DNA of 64,000 nucleotides from JADJYF01 sp965278995 (lineage in GTDB: Bacteria > Pseudomonadota > Gammaproteobacteria > Ga0077536): contig OZ257136.1 of NCBI GenBank assembly GCA_965278995.1, positions 1,488,001-1,552,000 of the forward strand. The letters are read 5' to 3'. The notes beneath the pieces are model-generated. The model was not told the DNA's origin, made no database searches, and was given only the letters and a program-made list of their open reading frames with translations. The translations under genes were made by a program, and so were the position numbers. Below are positions 1-8,720 of this stretch, one piece after another (position 1 is the first letter of the stretch; the number at the start of each line of letters is the position of its first letter).

Positions 1-277
1 CGACGACCAGCTTGGTCGATGCCTCCATCTCGTGGATGACTTCAGGGAGCCACGGGTCCACTGGCGGCTTGCCGAATTCGGTGATGTCGGCACCGGCGAT
101 GAAGGTGCGTCCCTCGCAGATCAGGATGGCCGCTTTGGCTGCGACGTCAGCCGCGAACTGGCGAAATGCGTTCTGCAGACCGGCACGAACCGGCAGTGAC
201 AATGCATTGACCGGCGGATTGTTGACCGTGATGAAGGCGATATCGCCATCGCGGCTATAAGTGACTACGTCTGCCAT
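1..277 (-). CDS. 3-hydroxyacyl-CoA dehydrogenase/enoyl-CoA hydratase (FadJ-like), N-terminal part
   Basis: The gene starts with ATG at 277 and runs off the left edge of the window, so only about 92 residues are visible. They form the start of a crotonase fold: an N-terminal strand, then an NNPPVNALS segment, then FIAGADI at residues 59-65, which is the oxyanion-hole motif of crotonases. The wording of this motif is typical of multifunctional FadB/FadJ-type beta-oxidation enzymes, in which a crotonase domain precedes a 3-hydroxyacyl-CoA dehydrogenase domain. The dehydrogenase part lies outside the window, so a stand-alone enoyl-CoA hydratase remains possible. It lies 29 bp downstream of the AcuI-like gene on the same strand and is probably cotranscribed with it. 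Confidence 0.8.
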   Translation of the reverse strand, partial: MADVVTYSRDGDIAFITVNNPPVNALSLPVRAGLQNAFRQFAADVAAKAAILICEGRTFIAGADITEFGKPPVDPWLPEVIHEMEASTKLVV

Positions 278-306
278 GAGTTGATCCTTGTGTCGTGCTG
301 AAACGA

Positions 307-1302
307 TTATTGATTGACGTCGATGACGACGCGGCCTTTGATCTCGCCGCGCAGTATGGCAACGGCCAGTGCCGGCACGCGCGCCAGCGGTTCGACGGTG
401 TAGACGCCCTGCATGGCTTGCGGATCGAGCAGCGTCGCGAGGTCGTCCCAGGCACGCTGGCGTACCGGCATCGGTGCCATCACCGAATCGATACCCTGCA
501 GCGCAACGTTACGCAGCAGGAACGGCATTACCGACCCCGGCAGATCGAATCCGCCGGCCAAGCCGCAGGCGGCGACGATACCGCGATACTTCAGCTGCGA
601 CAGAACCGTCGCCAGGGTAGTCGAACCGACGCTGTCAATCGCGGCCGCCCAGAGCTCCTTCTCGAGCGGTTTGCAGCTGCGCGCGAGATCGCTCCGCGCG
701 ATGGTGCGGGAGGCGCCGAGATGCACGAGATAGTCCGCTGTTTCGGGTCTGCCCGTACTAGCGACGACTTCATAGCCGAGTCGCTTCAATAACAGAATGG
801 CAACTGAGCCGACCCCGCCGGCGCCGCCGGTCACGAGTATCGGCCCGCCGGCGGGCTGAACGCCGTGATCGCGAATCGCGTTGACGGCGAGCATCGACGT
901 ATAGCCGGCCGTACCGATGGCCATCGCGAGTTCGCTGGTGAAGGCCGCCGGCAAGCGGACGAGGAAATCGGCATTCACGCGCTGTTTCTGACTATAGGCG
1001 CCCCAGTGTCGCTCGGAAAGTCCATAACCGTTGACCAGCACGCGATCCCCGGCCTGCCAGCGTGTGCCGGCACCATCAGCAACTGTCCCGGCAAGGTCGA
1101 TGCCGCAGACCATCGGCAGTTTCTGGCATATCGGCACCGTGTTGGTGACGGCAAGGCCATCCTTGTAATTGACGGTTGAAAATTCAATATCGATCAGCAC
1201 GCCGTCGCTCGGCAGCTCGGTTTCGGTCAAGGTCTTCAAACCGGCACGGAATTGCCCGTCCGAATCCTGGTCGGCCACGATGGCCTGGAACTGCCTGCTC
1301 AT
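307..1302 (-). CDS. acuI: AcuI/YhdH-type acrylyl-CoA reductase (NADPH), zinc-free MDR family
   Basis: This 331-residue protein belongs to the quinone-oxidoreductase branch of the medium-chain dehydrogenases. Visible motifs are NYKDGLA near residue 46, the NADPH-binding stretch VTGGAGGVGSVA, and IDSVGS further on, all characteristic of the AcuI/YhdH family, which reduces acryloyl-CoA to propionyl-CoA. Zinc ligands are absent. The open frame extends further upstream, but the ATG at 1302 gives the normal family length and begins the conserved region, so I chose it. It sits between a cupin gene and a FadJ-like gene on the same strand, consistent with short-chain acyl-CoA metabolism. The exact substrate is inferred from the family. 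Confidence 0.85.
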   Translation of the reverse strand: MSRQFQAIVADQDSDGQFRAGLKTLTETELPSDGVLIDIEFSTVNYKDGLAVTNTVPICQKLPMVCGIDLAGTVADGAGTRWQAGDRVLVNGYGLSERHWGAYSQKQRVNADFLVRLPAAFTSELAMAIGTAGYTSMLAVNAIRDHGVQPAGGPILVTGGAGGVGSVAILLLKRLGYEVVASTGRPETADYLVHLGASRTIARSDLARSCKPLEKELWAAAIDSVGSTTLATVLSQLKYRGIVAACGLAGGFDLPGSVMPFLLRNVALQGIDSVMAPMPVRQRAWDDLATLLDPQAMQGVYTVEPLARVPALAVAILRGEIKGRVVIDVNQ

Positions 1303-1342
1303 GAATACTCCACTGGCGTGCGAGGTCAAGCCGACTCGCGCA

Positions 1343-1726
1343 TTAATCGATCGTAATGAACAGCGAGCGGCGAGGTTGGCCGTCGATCGCGCGGCTGATA
1401 TGCCCCTGACCATCGACATCCTCGGCCAGCAGAATGTCTCCGGGCCCGAACTGCCGATGGCTGCCGTCGCCGATTTCGATATCGAGCCCGCCATCCAGGA
1501 TCACGATGTACTGCCGCTGCGGCGCGTTGTGCCAGTCAAAGTCGTAGTCGCCGTCGGTATGTCGGAAAATGACGCCGCTGGCGGGATGACGCGCAGACAA
1601 CCAGCCGATTTCGCCGCGATCGTCGAGTTCGACTTCGGTATCCTCGAAATGCGACTGGCCGTCGCTGCCGGTATACAGGCGCGTTACGCGCAAGCTGCGC
1701 CGATTGGATGGCAAGTCGGATGACAT
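1343..1726 (-). CDS. Small cupin-domain protein
   Basis: The protein has 127 residues and is a single cupin barrel. A histidine in FDWHNAPQRQY and a downstream glutamate in LDIEIGDG fit cupin motif 1, and GPGDILLAED followed by a histidine in GQGHISR fits cupin motif 2. Such proteins bind a metal and act as small dioxygenases, isomerases or ligand sensors; nothing here decides which. The ATG at 1726 starts a normal-length cupin, while the longer frame upstream would run into the divergent promoter region of the MoxR gene. It is the first gene of a reverse-strand group with the AcuI-like and FadJ-like genes. Confidence 0.8.
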   Translation of the reverse strand: MSSDLPSNRRSLRVTRLYTGSDGQSHFEDTEVELDDRGEIGWLSARHPASGVIFRHTDGDYDFDWHNAPQRQYIVILDGGLDIEIGDGSHRQFGPGDILLAEDVDGQGHISRAIDGQPRRSLFITID

Positions 1727-1861
1727 GGTTGAAACTGCCGGGGTCGTGTCTCGGGCTGAGTTCGCTAGAATAACGCGCGGGGCGGTCCGGCCGCCAGATT
1801 GATCAGCGCCGGTGCGTCGTCGTCTCGGCGATAACCTTACCAGCGGCGACCCGGAGAGACC

Positions 1862-2806
1862 ATGAACAAACCTGCGGCTGCCTGGCAGCATCCCTTTGCG
1901 CGTGTCGAAGACGTCGCCAGCACCTTCGCTGCCCATGACTACATCGCTGAGCGTGCGCTCTGCCTCATCACCAAGCTCGCTTTCGACCTCGGCAAGCCGG
2001 TCCTGCTGGAAGGTGAAGCTGGCGTCGGCAAGACCGAAGTGGCCAAAGTGCTGGCAGCGGCGCTGGATACGCCGCTCATCCGATTGCAATGTTACGAGGG
2101 CCTGGACGCCAGCACGACGTTATACGAATGGAACTACGCCCGTCAGATCCTGCACATCCGCCTGGCCGAAACCGAGGCCCACAGCCAGCCCGGGAACGAC
2201 AGCATGCGCCGAACTGAGCTCGAACAGACGATTTTTGGTCCTGAGTTCCTGTTCGAGCGACCGTTATTGCAGGCGATCCGCCACCCGGGACCGCGCCCAG
2301 CCGTTTTGCTGATCGACGAAATCGATCGGGCCGACGAAGAATTCGAAGCGTTCCTGCTCGAAATCCTGTCCGACTACCAGATCACGGTCCCCGAAATCGG
2401 CACATTCGTCGCCCGCCAGCGCCCCTGTGTGATCCTGACCTCGAACCGTACGCGCGAATTGAACGATGCGCTGAAGCGCCGCTGTCTGTATCTGTGGATA
2501 GACTATCCAACCCGCGATAAGGAGCGCGACATCATCCTGAAACGCGTTCCTGGCATCGATAAAAAACTCGCCTTGGCCATCGCCAAGGTCATGCAGGCCT
2601 TGCGTGAAGTCGATTTCTACAAGCGTCCGGGCGTGGCCGAGGCACTCGACTGGGCGCGGGCGCTGCTCGGTCTCGATATCCGGCGACTTGCGCCTGAAAC
2701 GCTGCTCGAAACCGCCGGCGTCGTGCTGAAGTATCGCGACGATATCAGTCGTCTCGAGACGCTCGACTTCGCCGCTCTGCTCGACGGTCGCGCCGTCGAA
2801 CGCTGA
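1862..2806 (+). CDS. MoxR-family AAA+ ATPase (CoxD-like)
   Basis: This 314-residue AAA+ ATPase has a Walker A motif GEAGVGKT at residues 51-58 and a Walker B motif LLIDEID near residue 145. The segment CYEGLDAS followed by YEWNY is typical of the MoxR subgroup that includes CoxD of carbon monoxide dehydrogenase clusters. MoxR ATPases work with von Willebrand factor A (VWA) proteins as chaperones that mature metalloenzymes or envelope complexes. The next gene, 16 bp downstream, encodes exactly such a VWA partner. No CO dehydrogenase or other molybdenum hydroxylase subunit is in the window, so the client is unknown. Confidence 0.9.
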   Translation: MNKPAAAWQHPFARVEDVASTFAAHDYIAERALCLITKLAFDLGKPVLLEGEAGVGKTEVAKVLAAALDTPLIRLQCYEGLDASTTLYEWNYARQILHIRLAETEAHSQPGNDSMRRTELEQTIFGPEFLFERPLLQAIRHPGPRPAVLLIDEIDRADEEFEAFLLEILSDYQITVPEIGTFVARQRPCVILTSNRTRELNDALKRRCLYLWIDYPTRDKERDIILKRVPGIDKKLALAIAKVMQALREVDFYKRPGVAEALDWARALLGLDIRRLAPETLLETAGVVLKYRDDISRLETLDFAALLDGRAVER

Positions 2807-2822
2807 AGGTCAGGCGCACGGC

Positions 2823-3965
2823 GTGACTAATCCACTGTCGAAGAAGCGGATCTCGACTGAGTTGGCCGGGCCGCTGCTGGATCACACGCTCGCGCTGTGT
2901 CGCGCAGCGCAGCAGGCGGGCCTCGCCGTGACGCCGGCACGCACGATTGACGTCTGCCGCGCGCTGGCCACGGTGAACTGGCTTGTGCACGACGATTACC
3001 GACTGGCCTTGCGGACCAATCTGGTCGCCTCCCGCGAAGATGAAATCCTCTTCGATCGCGTGTTCGACTGTTATTGGGGCGTGCTCGGCGAGACCCCGGG
3101 CGGCGGTCTGCTGTTCACCCGTGACGAACTCTTGCGCGGCTCGCTGGATGCCGGTCACGCCAATCAGGCGCATCGCGACATGCTGACCGAGACCGAGACT
3201 GTCGGAGTGGAGGAAGTCGCGCGCCGTGCCAATCTCGACATGCGCTGGGATCCGGCTGCACCACCGCTCGAACAAGTCATACGCGAACTCGCGCGACGTC
3301 TGGCGACACGTCCATCGCGGCGTTTTGCGCCGGCACGGCACGGCTCGCGCATCGACTTCCGCGGGACCATCCGGCGCAATGCCCGGCATGGTTTTGACCT
3401 GCTCGACCTTGCGCGCACTCAGCGCAAAACGCGAAAAACACGGATAGTTCTGCTGTGTGACGTCAGCGGGTCGATGGATGCTTTCAATCCGTTTCTGCTG
3501 CAGCTCATGTTCGGCCTCCAGCAGGCACTGAAAGCGAGCCGTACGCTGGTCTTCAGCACGCGCACCAGCGAGATAACCACTCTCCTGCGTCGACGCTGCG
3601 TGAGCGAAGTCCTGGCCGCGATCAGCGACAAGGTTCGGCACTGGTCGGGTGGCACGGACCTCGGCGCGGCGCTCGGCGAACTCAACCGAGGCGTGCTGCG
3701 CGAAGGGTCGTCGCGCTCGACAGTGTTGATAGTCATCAGCGATGGTTACGACAACGGCACGCCAGGCATCATCGAGCGCGAGCTCCAGGCAACGCGTCTG
3801 CGTATCCGCACGCTGGTCTGGATCAATCCGATGTTCGGCGCCAGTACGTTCAGCGTTCGCGCCGCCGGAATGCGCGCCGCACTGCCTTACATCGATCATT
3901 TTCTACCGGCTTTCAATGCCGCAGCACTGCATACCCTGGTCAAAGGGCTCGCGGCGCTGAGGTGA
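2823..3965 (+). CDS. CoxE-like VWA-domain protein, partner of MoxR
   Basis: The 380-residue product starts at a GTG 16 bp after the MoxR gene. Its C-terminal half is a VWA domain with an intact metal-ion-dependent adhesion site: Asp213-x-Ser215-x-Ser217 in CDVSGSMD, then SGGTDLG and a later ISDGYDNG loop. The N-terminal half is helical, as in CoxE-type proteins. These proteins act with MoxR ATPases in cofactor insertion or complex assembly. No signal peptide or membrane segment is seen, so it should be cytoplasmic. Its stop codon overlaps the GTG start of the next gene by 4 bp, suggesting coupled translation. Confidence 0.88.
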   Translation: MTNPLSKKRISTELAGPLLDHTLALCRAAQQAGLAVTPARTIDVCRALATVNWLVHDDYRLALRTNLVASREDEILFDRVFDCYWGVLGETPGGGLLFTRDELLRGSLDAGHANQAHRDMLTETETVGVEEVARRANLDMRWDPAAPPLEQVIRELARRLATRPSRRFAPARHGSRIDFRGTIRRNARHGFDLLDLARTQRKTRKTRIVLLCDVSGSMDAFNPFLLQLMFGLQQALKASRTLVFSTRTSEITTLLRRRCVSEVLAAISDKVRHWSGGTDLGAALGELNRGVLREGSSRSTVLIVISDGYDNGTPGIIERELQATRLRIRTLVWINPMFGASTFSVRAAGMRAALPYIDHFLPAFNAAALHTLVKGLAALR

Positions 3966-5860
3966 AGACCATCGCCGCCACTGAGCTCCACGCGCGCACC
4001 TCGCCGCAGCGCCTGCTTACTGCCTTGCTGCTGGCGTGGAGCGGTCTGGCCGGCGCCGTCAGCTACCTCGACGATATCGGCTTTACCGCGCTCGCCGCTG
4101 GCGGACCGCTGGCCGATGGCGCTAGCGTCCGTATCGATCAGGTCGAGGCGTCGACCGCTGCCGATCCGCTCAATCCGGTCTATCGCGCCGACCCCGCCAA
4201 TGCGGCGTTCAGCGGGGTGACGTTCATCGATCAGACCGCCGGCCCGAGCCCACTTTTTTCCGGTCACGCTACTGGTGTCGCACAACGGTTTGCCGGTAAC
4301 GATGCGATGACGCCGGGCATCGCGACGGTCGACAGCTACGACGCCAACGACTGGCTAGGCGCTGTCCTGTATGGCGATGCGGTCGGCAGTCTGCGGCCAG
4401 TTGCCGGCACCGGAGTTCTCGCCAACCACAGCTGGGTCGGCAGCACCGAGACGATGGTACAGGCCGCCGATCTCCTGCAGCGGCTCGACTGGCTGGTGCT
4501 AACCGATGGCTTCGTGCAGGTGGTTGCGGCACAGTCGACCACGCGCACCCTGCTGGCTCCCGGCTACAACGTTCTCGCTGTCGCGGCCAACGCGTTGCCG
4601 GTCAACGGTCTGTCACCGGCTATCGATACGTTCTATGTCGCCGGTCGAACCTTGCCACAGGTCAGCGTACCGCTGCCGACGATCAGCGCGGCGGTAGCCG
4701 TCGTGACGTCGGCGTCAGCGTTGTTGATGGCAACCGCTGCAGCGAGCAACCCAGCGCCAGAATTGCTGAAAGTATGGTTGATGGCCGGCGCCGACAACCG
4801 TACGCGGAATGTCAGTGGCGCCGATCTGCAGGCCTATACAGCGAACAGCGCCAACGGTCTGGATCCGCGTTACGGCGCTGGGCAGTTGAACATCCGCAAC
4901 AGCTACCAACTGGTACTCGGCGGCGAGCGCAACAGCATCGAAGACGGCGGTGTGCCGGTCAGCACCGACGGTTATGACCGCGACGATGCCTTCGGCGGTG
5001 CCGCCAGCAGCAATAGCATCGCCAACTATCCGCTGGCAGGCATCGTCCGTGCGGGGCGATTGGCGATCAGTTTGAGCTGGCTCGCGCGGATTGTTGACGA
5101 TGCTGGACTGTTCGACCCTTCGCGAACTCTCTACAACATCGATTTGCAGCTGATTGAGACGGCCGGCGGCGGGATCGTCGCGAGTTCGTCGAGCTTGAAC
5201 GACAACACCGAGAATCTCCGCGTCGCGGTGAGCCCCGGACACAGCTACACGATCAGGGTGGTCAATGCACACGGTGCCGCGTTCAATTGGCCCTATGCGA
5301 TTGCCTGGCATCTCGATCCCGACGGCGATCGCGATACCCTGCCTGACCGTCACGAAACCACGGCCTGCCCGCTCGCCGATGACGCCGACAGCGATGACGA
5401 CGGTCTGGCCGATGGTGCAGAAGATGTCGATGACGATGGTGTCGTGGATGCCACTGAGACCTCGCCCTGCGCTGCCGACAGCGATGGCGACGGCGTGCAG
5501 GATGGCACTGAGCGCGGCGTTGCCACCGGGGTCGCCGATCCCGACGGCGCCGGACCCTTGCTCGGTACCGATGCTTCGCGCTTCCAGGCCGATGCTGACC
5601 CGGCCACGACGACATCGGCGACCACCGCCGACAGCGACGGCGATGGCTTTGTCGATGGACTCGAAGACAGCAATGCGAACGGGCGACTCGACGCCGGTGA
5701 ATCCGATCCGGGCTCAGCCACTTCCGTGCCGCAGCACGGCGTCACCGTGCCGCTACCAGCATGGGCGTTATGGCTGCTCGCGGTCGGTCTCGCTGGTTTA
5801 GCTCAGCTGATCCGCAGTACCAGCTTGCCCATCTGCTCGGATTCGAGCATGCGCCGATGA
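3962..5860 (+). CDS. Secreted protein with degenerate subtilase-like domain, TSP type-3 repeats and a C-terminal sorting-like helix
   Basis: The 632-residue product begins at a GTG overlapping the CoxE-like stop. A hydrophobic signal segment ends near residue 33. GHATGVAQRFAG resembles the histidine motif of subtilases, and YGAGQLNIRN resembles the end of the subtilase fold, but the catalytic GTS-type serine motif is not found, so it is probably not an active protease. A beta-sandwich region follows, then several Asp-rich DSDGDG repeats of the thrombospondin type-3 kind that bind calcium. Near the C-terminus, VPLPAWALWLLAVGL is a short proline motif plus a membrane helix, like IPTL- or PEP-CTERM tails. 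The last 19 codons overlap the 3' end of the convergent gene. Confidence 0.65.
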   Translation: MKTIAATELHARTSPQRLLTALLLAWSGLAGAVSYLDDIGFTALAAGGPLADGASVRIDQVEASTAADPLNPVYRADPANAAFSGVTFIDQTAGPSPLFSGHATGVAQRFAGNDAMTPGIATVDSYDANDWLGAVLYGDAVGSLRPVAGTGVLANHSWVGSTETMVQAADLLQRLDWLVLTDGFVQVVAAQSTTRTLLAPGYNVLAVAANALPVNGLSPAIDTFYVAGRTLPQVSVPLPTISAAVAVVTSASALLMATAAASNPAPELLKVWLMAGADNRTRNVSGADLQAYTANSANGLDPRYGAGQLNIRNSYQLVLGGERNSIEDGGVPVSTDGYDRDDAFGGAASSNSIANYPLAGIVRAGRLAISLSWLARIVDDAGLFDPSRTLYNIDLQLIETAGGGIVASSSSLNDNTENLRVAVSPGHSYTIRVVNAHGAAFNWPYAIAWHLDPDGDRDTLPDRHETTACPLADDADSDDDGLADGAEDVDDDGVVDATETSPCAADSDGDGVQDGTERGVATGVADPDGAGPLLGTDASRFQADADPATTTSATTADSDGDGFVDGLEDSNANGRLDAGESDPGSATSVPQHGVTVPLPAWALWLLAVGLAGLAQLIRSTSLPICSDSSMRR

Positions 5861-6810
5861 GCAACGACGGCCTCGTCGAACGGGTAGACATGATCGATGA
5901 CCGGGCGCAGCCGCTGCGTGTTGACGAACTCGATCATGGCGCGGAATTCTTCCGGCCGGCCCATGGTTGTGCCCTGAATGCGGACCTGACGGAAGAACAA
6001 TTTGGCCATGTTCAGTCCGGTCGTCGCATTGCCCTGAGTCGCGCCAAAAAACACGTAGCGACCACCGTTATTTAACGTATCGAGCGCATCGTGGAGACCG
6101 TCGCCGCCGGCACTGTCGACGATGAGATCGATGCCGCCGCTGGCCTCACGCAGTTTTTTGGCCCACCCCTTCTCGCGGTAGTTGAAGCCAGCCGTCGCAC
6201 CGAGTGCAACGCCGGCGGCCAGTTTCTCCGCACTGCTCGAGGTGACATAGACTTCCGCGCCGTGACCGCGCGCCCAGGCCAGCGCAAACGTTGCGCAACC
6301 GCCGCCAATGCCGGTAATCAACACTTTCTGACTTCGTGCCACTTCGCCGTGCGTGACCGTCGCCCGCCATGCCGTGAGGCCAGCCAGCGGCAATGCAGCC
6401 GCTTCTTCCCAGCTCAGATAAGCCGGCTTCGGCACCAGCGAACTCGCCGGTACGCACAGATATTCGGCAAACGTCCCTTGGTCGGGCATGCCGAGCACCC
6501 GGAATGTCGGTCCGCCGCACCGCGGATCGTCGCCCCACTCGAGCGCCGGATAGAGAATGACTTCGGTCCCGAGGAGTGCCGTCTCGACGCCCGCACCCAC
6601 CGCATCGACGAGACCGGCGCCATCGGAGCCGGCTACTGCCGGAAACTGGATGCGCGGGTAGGCCCCAACCGTGATCCAGACATCGCGCCGATTGAGTGCT
6701 GCGCATTTCACCTGCACGCGGACTTCGCCCGGGCCGGGTTCCGGCGTGGCGATGTCTTCGAGGGCGAGCTTGTCGGGTCCGCCGATTTCGCGCAGTACCA
6801 GTGCTTTCAT
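5803..6810 (-). CDS. Zinc-type alcohol dehydrogenase-like / quinone oxidoreductase (MDR superfamily)
   Basis: This 335-residue protein begins with the usual MDR start MKALVL at ATG 6810. The nucleotide-binding part is ITGIGGGCATFALAWARGHGAEV, written here as a broken Rossmann motif near residue 165, followed by VDSAGGDGL and the C-terminal FDEAVVAHRRM segment typical of the family. It is an NAD(P)H-dependent oxidoreductase; the precise substrate is not evident. Structural zinc cysteines are not obvious. The gene starts only 4 bp after the stop of the PaaG-like gene, so the two are probably cotranscribed. Its 3' end overlaps the convergent secreted-protein gene by 58 bp. Confidence 0.85.
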   Translation of the reverse strand: MKALVLREIGGPDKLALEDIATPEPGPGEVRVQVKCAALNRRDVWITVGAYPRIQFPAVAGSDGAGLVDAVGAGVETALLGTEVILYPALEWGDDPRCGGPTFRVLGMPDQGTFAEYLCVPASSLVPKPAYLSWEEAAALPLAGLTAWRATVTHGEVARSQKVLITGIGGGCATFALAWARGHGAEVYVTSSSAEKLAAGVALGATAGFNYREKGWAKKLREASGGIDLIVDSAGGDGLHDALDTLNNGGRYVFFGATQGNATTGLNMAKLFFRQVRIQGTTMGRPEEFRAMIEFVNTQRLRPVIDHVYPFDEAVVAHRRMLESEQMGKLVLRIS

Positions 6811-6814
6811 CGGA

Positions 6815-7606
6815 TCATCGCCCCTTGAATTCAGGTTTTTCTTTGCGCGTGAAGGCGACAATCGCGTTCCGCGCATCTTCGGAGTATCTGGCCAGTCCGG
6901 CAATCGCGCGCGTCTCGAGTTCCATCTGCGTTTCCAGGGTATTGCTGTGGCTGTCGGCAATCAGCCGCTTGCTCTCGCCGTAAGCGAGCGTGGGGCCGGC
7001 CGCGAGTTGATGCGCAACAGCGAGCGTGCGGGTCATCAATTCATCATCCGGCACGACTTCGTTGATCAGACCCCACGCCAGCGCCTGATCCGCGGTCAAC
7101 ACGTCGTTCAACAGGATCAGCTGCATGGCTTTGACATGGCCGACGAGTCGCGGCAGGAACCAGGTGCTGCTGCCGTCCGGTGACACGCCGGCCTTGGTAT
7201 ACGCTTCAGTGAATTTGGCCGATTTCGCGGCAAACACCAGATCGCCGGTGATCGCCATGCTGAAACCGGCACCGGCAGCGACGCCGTTGACGGCCACCAG
7301 ATAGGGCGCGTTCATGCGAGCGAAGCGCGCGATCGCGGCGTGCAGTCCGGTCGTCGCGTAGCGCATGTATTCCGACATCTGCTCGCCCTGGGCGGCAAAG
7401 CTGTGCAGATCGCCGCCAGCCGAAAACATCTTTCCAGCGCCGGTCAGGACGACCGCGCGGATCTCCGGATTCGAATCGCAGTGTGTCGCCACTTTGACCA
7501 GTTCCTCGGACATCGGAACGTTCAGGCTGTTCGCCGCTTCGGGCCGGTTCAGCGTGATGATGGCGACGCCGCCGTCGCGCTCGAAAGTCAGCGTTTCGTA
7601 AGTCAT
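6815..7606 (-). CDS. Enoyl-CoA hydratase/isomerase, PaaG-like
   Basis: The 263-residue crotonase-family protein has the oxyanion-hole motif FSAGGDL and the segment GVAAGAGFSMAITGD. The first catalytic glutamate of classical enoyl-CoA hydratase is not conserved (GAGFSMA instead of GGCELA), while VSPDGSSTWFLPRLVG carries the Asp found in PaaG-type isomerases. The enzyme is therefore more likely an enoyl-CoA isomerase of the PaaG/1,2-epoxyphenylacetyl-CoA isomerase group than a hydratase; this is inference from motifs. It lies directly upstream of the MDR gene and downstream of the DUF1289 and icmF genes on the same strand. Confidence 0.85.
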   Translation of the reverse strand: MTYETLTFERDGGVAIITLNRPEAANSLNVPMSEELVKVATHCDSNPEIRAVVLTGAGKMFSAGGDLHSFAAQGEQMSEYMRYATTGLHAAIARFARMNAPYLVAVNGVAAGAGFSMAITGDLVFAAKSAKFTEAYTKAGVSPDGSSTWFLPRLVGHVKAMQLILLNDVLTADQALAWGLINEVVPDDELMTRTLAVAHQLAAGPTLAYGESKRLIADSHSNTLETQMELETRAIAGLARYSEDARNAIVAFTRKEKPEFKGR

Positions 7607-7664
7607 GCGTAGGACCTCGTTGCCGGCGGGCCGGCCGTGGATATTAAGAAACAGGGATTAAGGA

Positions 7665-7865
7665 TCAGGGCTGAGATTCATCGGTGGATGGCCACGCGCG
7701 TCGGCTTTCGAGCTCGGCCAGTACGGCCATGCGTTCAGCGGGCGTGAACAGAAGCCATGACGATATTTCGCGGAGCGTTCGATAGCAACCTCGGCAGTAA
7801 TCCGTCGACGGGTCCATGATGCAGACACCGATACAGGGCGACGCGAGCTGCTCAAGGTGATTCAT
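7665..7865 (-). CDS. DUF1289-domain small Cys-rich protein
   Basis: This 66-residue protein has the full DUF1289 pattern: SPCIGVCIMDPSTDYCRGCYRT near the N-terminus, with four cysteines at a spacing that suggests metal or iron-sulfur binding, then a REISSWLLFTPAERMAVL segment. Family members are common small proteins of Pseudomonadota with no established function. ATG 7865 lies 18 bp downstream of the BtuF-like gene. A slightly longer frame exists in another register but lacks the conserved residues. Confidence 0.85.
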   Translation of the reverse strand: MNHLEQLASPCIGVCIMDPSTDYCRGCYRTLREISSWLLFTPAERMAVLAELESRRAWPSTDESQP

Positions 7866-7883
7866 GCCGGATTCACCGCACGC

Positions 7884-8720
7884 CTACCCGATCGTTTCCA
7901 GTTCACGACCGGCGAAATCGGCCAGATAGTCGAGACCCGCCACCGCGCGACTGCCGTACCAGGACAACATCTCGCCGTCGACGAGTCGGACCGGCGTGCC
8001 ACCGCCGAGCAGCTGGCGGACTTCGGCCACATGTTTGTCACGAAACGGATACGGCTCGCTGCTCAATAGACACAAATCAGGCGCGAGCGCTGCCATCGCC
8101 GCGGCGGTCAGCGACGGATAACGCTGCTCGTGGTGCAGCGGCACGGTCTGCCACCGGACCAGTGCCAGCGTTGCCGCGATATAGGTCGCCGGGGTCACGG
8201 TCATCCAGGGTTCCCGCCAGATCAGATACAGCACGCGTCGCGTCGGCCACTCGGCACTCGAACGCGCCATGCGTTCGAGCCCCTGCTCGAAGCGCAGGCA
8301 CAGATCCTCGGCTTTGGCTTCCCGCTGAAAAATCGACCCGAGCAGGCGATAAAGCGCGAGATTGTCCTGCGGGACCAGCGGATGCGTGACGATGACGACG
8401 ACACCCATTGAACACAACGCGTCGTAAGTCGCTCGCGTGTTCTCGTCGATGTTGACCACGACATGGGTCGGCGCCAAGGCGCGCAAACCGTCAAGGTCGA
8501 CATCTTTGGTTCCGCCGAGTTTCACCACTCCGCCGAGCGCGCTGCGCGGATGGATGCAGAAGCCGGTGCGGCCGACGACCTGCCCGCCCAGGCCGAGGTC
8601 GAACAGCAGCTCGGTAATGCTCGGCACCAGCGAGACGATGCGGGCATCCGGTCCCGCAATCGTGTGCTCGCAGCCGCTGGCATCCCGCCTACATGTTGCG
8701 CCGGTATTCGCCGCCGACAT
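7884..8720 (-). CDS. BtuF-like helical-backbone metal receptor (cobalamin-binding protein) without signal peptide
   Basis: The 278-residue protein has the fold of ABC-transporter binding proteins for cobalamin and siderophores. RIVSLVPSITELLFDLG near residue 27 and the LAPTHVVVNIDENT segment are the BtuF-type hallmarks. I see no signal peptide or lipobox in the first 30 residues, so it is probably cytoplasmic, unlike true BtuF. It starts inside the end of icmF (32 bp overlap), which suggests translational coupling. Because icmF encodes a B12-dependent mutase, a role in cobalamin handling for the mutase is plausible but not shown. No BtuC or BtuD genes are nearby. Confidence 0.78.
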   Translation of the reverse strand: MSAANTGATCRRDASGCEHTIAGPDARIVSLVPSITELLFDLGLGGQVVGRTGFCIHPRSALGGVVKLGGTKDVDLDGLRALAPTHVVVNIDENTRATYDALCSMGVVVIVTHPLVPQDNLALYRLLGSIFQREAKAEDLCLRFEQGLERMARSSAEWPTRRVLYLIWREPWMTVTPATYIAATLALVRWQTVPLHHEQRYPSLTAAAMAALAPDLCLLSSEPYPFRDKHVAEVRQLLGGGTPVRLVDGEMLSWYGSRAVAGLDYLADFAGRELETIG

